From: an uncultured Gemmatimonadota bacterium
GTDB lineage: Bacteria; Gemmatimonadota; Gemmatimonadetes; Gemmatimonadales; Gemmatimonadaceae
Reading direction: 5' to 3'
Length of the DNA stretch: 6,765 nt
Assembly (NCBI GenBank): GCA_946479995.1
Contig: CAMLIU010000088.1
Coordinates: forward strand, 1-6,765
A program made the translations under genes and the position numbers. Shown here piece by piece: positions 1-5,643 of the stretch. The notes under the pieces were generated by a model. The model saw nothing but the letters and a program-made list of their open reading frames with translations. It was not told where the DNA came from and made no database searches. Within the stretch, counting starts at the first letter, position 1, and each line of letters starts with the position of its first letter.

Positions 1-794
1 GAGCGCAGCGCCACGATCGACGGATTGGCCCGGCGCGCCAGGTCGAGCAGCGAGTCGAGCGTGAACATCGGCGTGTCCAGCCGGAACTCGGTGGTGAGCA
101 CCACGCCGCTCGGCTGCGGCACACCGAGCTGCTGGTAGAGCCGAAGCTTCTCGACCTCCACGTTGTTCTGCTCCGTGAGCTGCGCCACCTGCGCGCGGCC
201 GAGCGCCACCTCGGCGCTGCGCACGTCGAGGATCGTTCCGGAGCCGACGGCCAGCTTGGCCTTGGCGAGGTCGAGCTGCACCTGCGCCGTGTTGACGAGG
301 GTGTCCTGGAGCGCCGCGCGGGCCTTCGCCTGGAGCACCGTCAGGTACTGCTGGGTGACCGCGGCGCGGAGCTGCTCGGCGGCGCCGGTGATGTCCGCCT
401 CGACCGCGTTCCGGTTGGCCACCGCTGCCTTCGGGTTCACGAAGGTGGCGCTGTTGATCCGGTAGTTGAGGCTCAGGTCGTAGGAGGCCTGGCGCGTGCC
501 GGAGTTGTTGCTGAACGAGAGGCCGTTGAACACCTGCTGGCCGCCCTGCTGGAAGCGGGTGGCGAAGGAGGCATCGGCACTCGGCAGGAAGGCGCCGCGC
601 GCACTGCGCACCGCGGCGTCGGCGGTCGACCGGTTGTTTACCTGCGAGAGGAAGGCCGGATTGTTGCGCCGCGCGAGCGAGATCGCCTCGTCCAGTGTGA
701 GGGCGACGCCGCCTGCGGACGCGCTGTCCTGGGCGTTGGCCACCGCGGGCAGGAGGAGCGCCGCGACGAGCGCGACGGGCACCAGTGTACGCAT
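1..794 (-). CDS. TolC-family outer-membrane efflux protein, N-terminal part (C-terminus beyond left edge)
   Basis: Encodes 264 visible residues of an outer-membrane channel protein of the TolC/OEP family, which carries substrates from an inner-membrane exporter (RND, ABC or MFS type) across the outer membrane. I translated it from the ATG at 794-792. Residues 1-21 form a signal peptide: Arg2, a hydrophobic core LVPVALVAALLLP, then Ala-Asn-Ala followed by Gln22-Asp23. The first OEP repeat starts with LTLDEAISLARRNNP (32-46). Residues 55-70 (TADAAVRSARGAFLPSA) and 178-225 (KAKLAVGSGTILDVRSAEV, then a long Ala/Gln/Glu helix ending LRLYQQLGVP) are typical of TolC helices. The second repeat begins at FTLDSLLDLARRANPS (244-259), just before the window edge. 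Family members are usually 420-500 residues, so a bit over half is present. The gene lies 63 bp downstream of the creatininase-family gene on the same strand and may share its transcript. The exporter partner is not in view, so the substrate cannot be inferred. Confidence 0.93.
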   Translation of the reverse strand, partial: MRTLVPVALVAALLLPAVANAQDSASAGGVALTLDEAISLARRNNPAFLSQVNNRSTADAAVRSARGAFLPSADASFATRFQQGGQQVFNGLSFSNNSGTRQASYDLSLNYRINSATFVNPKAAVANRNAVEADITGAAEQLRAAVTQQYLTVLQAKARAALQDTLVNTAQVQLDLAKAKLAVGSGTILDVRSAEVALGRAQVAQLTEQNNVEVEKLRLYQQLGVPQPSGVVLTTEFRLDTPMFTLDSLLDLARRANPSIVALR

Positions 795-805
795 CGGGGG
801 GGAGG

Positions 806-809
806 TCCT
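806..809 (-). promoter_or_regulatory. Possible weak ribosome binding site of the TolC-family gene
   Basis: On the minus strand AGGA lies 11 nt before the ATG at 794, followed by a C-rich spacer. The distance is longer than ideal and the match is short, so this is only a candidate. No better purine-rich element is present upstream of this start. Confidence 0.3.
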
Positions 810-810
810 G

Positions 811-843
811 GGTGATGGGTCACCGCCCCATACGAATGGGCGG
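811..843 (-). repeat. Two competing inverted repeats between the creatininase-family and TolC genes
   Basis: The 63-bp spacer holds two inverted repeats. GGTGA (811-815) pairs with TCACC (820-824) across a 4-nt loop. CCGCCCCAT (823-831) pairs with ATGGGCGG (836-843) across a 4-nt loop, with one bulged C. They share bases 823-824. In addition ATGGG occurs twice (815-819 and 836-840), so CCCAT (827-831) could pair with either copy. No T-run follows on the minus strand, so an ordinary intrinsic terminator is not supported. The structure could modulate read-through or translation of the TolC gene, or be a chance product of GC-rich sequence. Confidence 0.4.
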
Positions 844-857
844 CGACGGGGTTTCAA

Positions 858-1613
858 TCAGTCCGGGTCGGGCTCCGGGGAGAGAAAGACGCGGGAGCGG
901 ACGCGTTCACGAATGCAGGCGTAGATCGCAGCGCCCTTTTCGGCACTGGCAAGGGAGGGGCGGCCGATGGAGCCGGAGCTGCCGCGCGGGATCTTCAGCC
1001 ACCCTCGGCGGTATCGCCGGAGCTCCTCACGCGACATCATATAGTCTTCAGCAAGGTCCATCCGCACAAGGTCGGGTGCGATGTACAGCATGAGCGAGGT
1101 GTCCACCTCGTCGCCGTGCATCGGCTCGGACTGGCCCTCCAGCAGCGCGTGAAAGTCCACCGAGAAGATGTCCACCACGCGCACGCGGGCGGTGGTGGTG
1201 ATCACCGTCGCGAGCGCCTCCTGATGCGGATCGTGCTCGTGGGCCGTCAGCAGGATGAACTCCCGTACCCCCGTCATCTCCCACGTGTTCAACAGGTCGT
1301 TCAGCATCCGGTGGAGGGTCTTCTTGCGCAGTGATGCGTTGCCGGGAAAACCGCGCTCGGTGTCCACGTTGACGCCGTATTCCAGCGTGGGAGCGCGCAG
1401 GATGCCGAACTCGGCCGAGAAGTCGTCAGCGAGCCGCTCGACGATGAGGGTATCCGAGCCGAGGGGCAGGTGCCGTCCGTGCTGCTCGCAGGTGCCGACC
1501 GGGATGATGAGGCGCGGGTCCGCGGCGAGGATGGCCGCGACCTCGCCGGGTCGCAGCTCCTTGATGCGGCGCGGCGTGTCGGGCGTCGCCGGCGAGAGGG
1601 AGGGATAAGTCAT
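858..1613 (-). CDS. Creatininase-family metal-dependent amidohydrolase
   Basis: A 251-residue soluble protein of the creatininase family, whose members use a two-metal centre to hydrolyse amide bonds in cyclic or formylated compounds (creatininase, FAPy deformylase ArfB) or process peptides (MftE). Length matches the family (about 230-270). The core begins at RIKELRPGEVAAIL (16-29). The signature PVGTCEQHGRHLPLGSD (38-54) supplies likely metal ligands Glu43, His45 and Asp54. YGVNVDTERGFPGNASL (79-95) corresponds to the family's conserved stretch around the substrate pocket. The usual Asn-Gly-His-Gly-Gly-Asn loop is replaced by TAHEHD (123-128), keeping only the His. The late HAGExET motif appears as HGDEVDT (166-172), keeping His166, Glu169 and Thr172. 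No signal peptide or membrane segment is seen, so it should be cytoplasmic. The ATG at 1613 is the only plausible start before the core; it has no clear Shine-Dalgarno sequence and could be leaderless. Substrate unknown. Confidence 0.88.
   Translation of the reverse strand: MTYPSLSPATPDTPRRIKELRPGEVAAILAADPRLIIPVGTCEQHGRHLPLGSDTLIVERLADDFSAEFGILRAPTLEYGVNVDTERGFPGNASLRKKTLHRMLNDLLNTWEMTGVREFILLTAHEHDPHQEALATVITTTARVRVVDIFSVDFHALLEGQSEPMHGDEVDTSLMLYIAPDLVRMDLAEDYMMSREELRRYRRGWLKIPRGSSGSIGRPSLASAEKGAAIYACIRERVRSRVFLSPEPDPD
1599..1603 (+). promoter_or_regulatory. Strong Shine-Dalgarno sequence upstream of the kinase, pointing to a start before 1654
   Basis: GGAGG inside a longer purine run (GAGAGGGAGGG, 1594-1604) lies within the first codons of the divergent creatininase-family gene. 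It is 8 nt before an ATT at 1612 and 11 nt before a CTG at 1615, both in frame with the kinase and downstream of the in-frame stop TAA at 1606-1608. It is 50 nt before the GTG at 1654, too far to serve it directly. It may instead be a chance purine stretch in the coding sequence of the opposite gene. Confidence 0.4.
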
Positions 1614-1639
1614 TCTGCGCGAGACGCTGAGGCGGTGGC

Positions 1640-1653
1640 TCCCGGCCGCGGGA
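1640..1653. repeat. Short inverted repeat abutting the GTG start candidate
   Basis: TCCCG (1640-1644) and CGGGA (1649-1653) form a 5-bp stem with a 4-nt GCCG loop, ending one base before the GTG at 1654. As RNA it would cover the place where a Shine-Dalgarno sequence for that GTG should be. A 5-bp GC stem is common by chance at this base composition. Confidence 0.3.
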
Positions 1654-4600
1654 GTGCGCGCCCTCGTGGCGCCGGCGTCCGCGGCGGCGGCGCTGTTGCT
1701 GGCGAGCGGCTGGCTCGCCGACCAGCAGGTAGGTTACGTGATCGCCGTGGTGCTCGCCACCGCGTTCGCCCTCTGGACCGGGCTGCGCTGGAGCCCGCAC
1801 TCGGCGCGCACGCCGCTCGTTGTCATCGGCGTGGCACTGCTCATCGCCGGCTTTTCCGCCGGGCGGGCGGAATTGCGGCTCGCACGGTTCGAGCGCGCGC
1901 CGGCGGTGGTGAGTGCGACCCAGGCCGCTGCGCTGGAGGACGTGCTGCGCCACCGGCTGGACGACGAGCTGGTCGCGTTGCGCGAGGTCGCCGGACGGGC
2001 GCTCGCCCTTGCCCCGACCGAGGATCCGGCGGCCGCGGTCTCCACGCTGCGGCACGCGCTGGGCGACGAGAGCCACCGTGCGGTCGTCGTGATGCGTGCC
2101 GACACGCTCGTGGTCTGGGCCGGCACGGTGCACGCCAACCCGCTCGCATTCGTCGCCCCATCCGGCGTCGTGGCCACGCCGTTCGGCCTCACGGTCTACG
2201 TGGCGCGCGACAGCAACGGCACGCGCGCGGTGGCCACGTCGCTGCTCGTCGCGCAGTCGCCGGCTGACCGCCTTTCCCGCGGTCTCGCCCAGCGGCTGCC
2301 GAGCAACGAGATCGCCGAGGGCTTCAGCTTCGCGCCGCCGACCGACAGCGGGCTGCCAGCTGCCCTCACCTATGTTGACCGGGGGCGGGCGCTCTTCGTC
2401 GCACGGGCCATCGTGCCGTCGGAGGGCGAGGTACGGTTCCGGCTGCTCGAGCGGGCTCGCGTGCGCGTCGGCGTGGCCGTGCTCGCGGCGCTCATCGCGT
2501 TCATGGTCATGGTGGCCCGCCGCGAGATGGGCGCGCTGGCGACCGCCGTGGGCGCGCTCGTCGTGCTCCGGTGCATCGCCGTCGTCCCATTGAGCGAGTT
2601 CTCCACACGCTCCCGGCTGTTCGATCCGGCAGTCTACTTCTATCCGGCCGGCGGGGCCTTCACGGCGAATGCGGCCGCGCTCGCGCTCACATCGGGAACG
2701 CTGCTGCTCGTCCTGCTGCTCGTCGTGCGCCGGGTCGGCACGCGGCTGCCGCGCGCGGCAGCGGCGGCGATCGCCCTGCTCACCGTCGGCTTCGGCCCGT
2801 TCATCGTCGGTGCGCTGGCGCGCGGCATCGCACCGCCGGCCGACGGCGCCGGCGCGTCACTGTGGCTGAACTGGAACGTGCCACTGTGCCTCGCGGCCAC
2901 GGCGCTGCTCGTCCTCGCCAGCTGGGCCGGCCGTTCGGCGCTCGGGGGACGTGGGGTGCGTCCAGCTGCGGGTCCGTTGCTCGCCGTCCTCGCTGCGGCA
3001 GTAGCGCCCCTCGTCTGGAATGCACCGGGACAGTGGCCCCAGTGGTACAGCCTCCTCTGGGTGCTCGCGGTGGGTGCGCTGGTGATTGCGCGGCCCTCGC
3101 GGCGCGCACTGCTCGCTGCCGCACTGGTCGCCGGGCTTGCCGCCACGACGGTGGTGTGGGGCAGCACCTCGCGGGGCAGGGTGGAGCTCGCCGAGCGAGA
3201 CGTCCGCGGATTGGACTCACCGGACTCGTACGGCGTGACCCTCGCGGCCCGGCTCGCCGGTTCGCTGGAGGGCGGCGAGCTGCCGCGCAGCTCACTGGCG
3301 CTGCTGGAGCAGTACGTCGGCTCCGACCTGGCGGCAGCAGGCTATCCCGTGGCGCTGACATCCTGGGTGGGCGCCGTCCCCATCGCGACTTTCGGCTCGG
3401 CGCCGTTCGACGTGGCGTTCGACACCGTTGCCGTAGCTGCGGTGGCGGCCTCAGTGAACGAGACGCGCGTGGTGACGACGATACGGCCGAATGCGTACGG
3501 CGTGCGCGTGGTGGCGGTGCCGATGCGGGGCGGGGTGGTGACGATCCTCGTGGCGCCGCGTACGCGCCTCATCGGCACCGACGCGTACGCGCGCTGGTAC
3601 GGACTGTCCGCTCGCGAGACCAACGAGCCTCCCTACACGGTGCAGCTCGTGGCTGACTCGCTCGCCCCGCGCGACGCGATCCGCTGGCGTCGCGAGGGCA
3701 CCGAGCTGCACGGCGACTGGCCGGTGCACGGTCCATTCGGGCCGGCGCGCGCGCACGTGGAGGTGGACCTGCGGGGACTCGATTCGCTGGCACCTCGTGG
3801 AGGGTTGCTGGTGCTGATCGACATCGCGGCCGTCGGGTTCGTCTGGCTCCTCGGCGCCGTCGCCGATGGGCGGGCCGGGCGGTGGCTGCGGCTCCGGCGA
3901 CGGCGACTGCGCAGCTATCGCACGCGGCTCTCGCTGGCCCTGTTCACCTTCTTCTTCGTGCCGGCCGTCGTCTTCGCGTTCTGGAGCTGGCGGCAGCTCT
4001 TCGACGATGCGCAGGCGTCGCGGCGGCTGCTCGTGACGGAAACGGTGCGGGCCGTATCGGGCGCGGGGCAGGCGGACTGGCTGCGGCGCGAGAGCGCGCG
4101 GCTGGACACCAAGCTGCTTCTCTACCGGTCCGGAGTCCTCGTCGCGGCGAGCGATTCGTTGTTCGCCGAGCTTGCGCCGATGGGCGCCCTGCTCAGGCCC
4201 GACGTGGCACTCGAGCTCAACGTGGCTGAGGAAGTGAGCGCGACGAAGCCGGAGCCACTCGCCGGTGCCACCGGCATGATGGGCTACCGGGTCCTGCCGA
4301 CAGCGGCGGGTGCGGACATGGTGATCGGGGCGCCAGCGCGGGTGGACGACTTCCTGCTCGATCGCCGCCGGCGCGACCTCGGCGTGCTCGTCCTGTTCGC
4401 CAGCGCGCTCGGCGCGGCGGCCGCGCTGTGGCTCAGTGCGCTCGCGGCGCGACAGCTCGCGCGTCCCATCGCCGCGCTTCGCGGCGCGGCGCGCGCCGTC
4501 GGGCGCGGCGAGACCGAGCTCCCCCTGCCGCGCGACACGGCGAGCGAGTTCGTTCCCGTGTTCAGCGCGTTCCGCGCGATGGCCGCCGACCTCGGCGAGA

Positions 4601-5610
4601 GCCGCGCCGCCCTGGAGGAAGCGCAGCGTCGCACCGATGCGGTGTTGCGGACCGTGGCCAGCGGCGTGGTGGCGGTGGACGATCGCGGGCGCGTGATCCT
4701 CGCCAACCCGCGCGCCGACACCCTCCTTGGTGACGTGCCCCCCGCTGGGGCGCCGTTGCAGGCGATGTCCGCGCACGCCGTGGCGGCGCGCGTCGCCCGC
4801 TTCCTCGCCAGTGATCTCGAGGCGGACGGATTCGAGGTGGAGCGCGACGGGCACTCGCTTCGCGGGCAGCTCACGCGGCTCTCGAGCGGGGGTGCGGTGC
4901 TCACGCTGGACGACGTGACCGAGCTGGCGCGCGCGCAGCGCGTCCTGGCGTGGGGCGAGATGGCACGACAGGTGGCGCACGAGATCAAGAACCCGCTCAC
5001 CCCCATCCGGCTCGGGGTGCAGCACCTGCGGCGGGCGCGCGGTCGCAGCGACTTCGACGCGATCCTCGAGCAGAACGTGTCCCGTATCCTCACGGAGATC
5101 GATCGCCTGGACGAGATCGCGCGCTCCTTCAGCCGCTACGGGGGCGCGCCCGAGGAACGGCCGGCCGCCGAGCCGACCGACGTCGCCCGCATCGTGGAAG
5201 ATGTCGTAGCGCTCGAGCAGCTTGGCGAAGGCACGGTCGAGTGGACCCTCGATGCCAGCGCGGGCGTTCCGAGGGCGCTGGCGCGGGAAGACGAGCTGCG
5301 GGAAGTGCTGCTCAATCTCTACGAGAACGCACGCCTGGCTGGCGCCCGGCACGTGCACACCGAGATTCGGCTCGGCGCAACGAGTGACGGCGCTCCGGCC
5401 CTGTTGCTCACGGTGGCCGACGACGGCAGCGGCATCAGCGCCGCCGTCCTGCCGAAGATCTTCGAACCGCACTTCTCTACTCGCACGAGTGGCAGCGGCC
5501 TCGGCCTGCCCATCACGCGGCGCCTCGTCGAGAGCTGGGGGGGCGAGGTGACCATCGAGAGCACTGAAGGGACGGGCACCACGGTGCGCGTCGCGCTGCG
5601 CACGGCCTGA
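1654..5610 (+). CDS. Large membrane sensor histidine kinase with NtrY-like C-terminal core
   Basis: A 1318-residue transmembrane histidine kinase that should autophosphorylate on His1109 and pass phosphate to a response regulator. Hydrophobic segments lie near residues 5-22, 27-44, 54-70, 272-288, 293-312, 338-360, 368-388, 408-426, 438-455, 463-480, 485-502, 718-737, 757-778 and 908-930. With the N-terminus inside, this places 71-271, 503-717 and 779-907 in the periplasm. The strongly basic stretch 738-757 then falls in the cytoplasm, which supports the topology. The cytoplasmic part runs: HAMP (about 931-980, ARPIAALRGAARAV), a short coiled helix, PAS (about 994-1090, VASGVVAVDDRGRVILAN), HisKA with MARQVAHEIKNPLTP, and HATPase. 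The HATPase shows the N box (Asn1221, Asn1225), G1 DDGSGI (1256-1261), F box FEPHFS (1270-1275) and G2 GSGLGL (1280-1285). All catalytic motifs are intact. From 757 on it resembles NtrY; the first 737 residues are extra. Flanking genes run on the opposite strand and no response regulator is visible. The GTG at 1654 is the conventional start, but the frame is open back to 1609 and a start at 1612 or 1615 would add a basic LRETLRRWLP segment. The signal sensed is unknown. Confidence 0.93.
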   Translation: MRALVAPASAAAALLLASGWLADQQVGYVIAVVLATAFALWTGLRWSPHSARTPLVVIGVALLIAGFSAGRAELRLARFERAPAVVSATQAAALEDVLRHRLDDELVALREVAGRALALAPTEDPAAAVSTLRHALGDESHRAVVVMRADTLVVWAGTVHANPLAFVAPSGVVATPFGLTVYVARDSNGTRAVATSLLVAQSPADRLSRGLAQRLPSNEIAEGFSFAPPTDSGLPAALTYVDRGRALFVARAIVPSEGEVRFRLLERARVRVGVAVLAALIAFMVMVARREMGALATAVGALVVLRCIAVVPLSEFSTRSRLFDPAVYFYPAGGAFTANAAALALTSGTLLLVLLLVVRRVGTRLPRAAAAAIALLTVGFGPFIVGALARGIAPPADGAGASLWLNWNVPLCLAATALLVLASWAGRSALGGRGVRPAAGPLLAVLAAAVAPLVWNAPGQWPQWYSLLWVLAVGALVIARPSRRALLAAALVAGLAATTVVWGSTSRGRVELAERDVRGLDSPDSYGVTLAARLAGSLEGGELPRSSLALLEQYVGSDLAAAGYPVALTSWVGAVPIATFGSAPFDVAFDTVAVAAVAASVNETRVVTTIRPNAYGVRVVAVPMRGGVVTILVAPRTRLIGTDAYARWYGLSARETNEPPYTVQLVADSLAPRDAIRWRREGTELHGDWPVHGPFGPARAHVEVDLRGLDSLAPRGGLLVLIDIAAVGFVWLLGAVADGRAGRWLRLRRRRLRSYRTRLSLALFTFFFVPAVVFAFWSWRQLFDDAQASRRLLVTETVRAVSGAGQADWLRRESARLDTKLLLYRSGVLVAASDSLFAELAPMGALLRPDVALELNVAEEVSATKPEPLAGATGMMGYRVLPTAAGADMVIGAPARVDDFLLDRRRRDLGVLVLFASALGAAAALWLSALAARQLARPIAALRGAARAVGRGETELPLPRDTASEFVPVFSAFRAMAADLGESRAALEEAQRRTDAVLRTVASGVVAVDDRGRVILANPRADTLLGDVPPAGAPLQAMSAHAVAARVARFLASDLEADGFEVERDGHSLRGQLTRLSSGGAVLTLDDVTELARAQRVLAWGEMARQVAHEIKNPLTPIRLGVQHLRRARGRSDFDAILEQNVSRILTEIDRLDEIARSFSRYGGAPEERPAAEPTDVARIVEDVVALEQLGEGTVEWTLDASAGVPRALAREDELREVLLNLYENARLAGARHVHTEIRLGATSDGAPALLLTVADDGSGISAAVLPKIFEPHFSTRTSGSGLGLPITRRLVESWGGEVTIESTEGTGTTVRVALRTA

Positions 5611-5643
5611 GAGCGCGTCGAACTGTGGCGCGTCGCTGCTGCC
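5611..5643. other. 33-bp convergent gap between kinase and dehydrogenase stop codons
   Basis: The two genes end tail to tail, with TGA at 5608-5610 and TAG (minus) at 5646-5644. I see no stem-loop followed by a T-run on either strand here. Transcripts therefore probably run into the opposite gene or end by a Rho-like mechanism (inference). Confidence 0.6.

Noticed and set aside
496..924. Plus-strand open frame of 142 codons opposite the TolC-family gene
   Set aside because: It is antisense to a convincing signal peptide and TolC repeat; no motif or Shine-Dalgarno sequence supports it.
1614..1653. A sigma-70-type promoter between the divergent genes
   Set aside because: No convincing -35/-10 pair is visible on either strand in this 40-bp gap, which is also very GC-rich; promoters probably lie inside the opposite coding regions but I cannot place them.
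1470..2267. A 265-codon plus-strand open frame spanning the creatininase-family start and the kinase N-terminus
   Set aside because: The translation is Arg/Ala/Gly-rich low-complexity and overlaps two well-supported genes in other frames.
3451..5472. A 673-codon open frame on the minus strand inside the kinase gene
   Set aside because: Its translation is dominated by Arg, His, Glu, Gln and Pro with no recognisable domain, as expected opposite a GC-rich gene. The plus-strand frame carries all histidine kinase motifs in order, so this is a shadow.
5586..5635. GCGCGTCG occurring three times (5586, 5613, 5628)
   Set aside because: An 8-mer of G/C-rich composition is expected often here; one copy is within the kinase coding sequence, the spacing is irregular, and nothing suggests a binding array.
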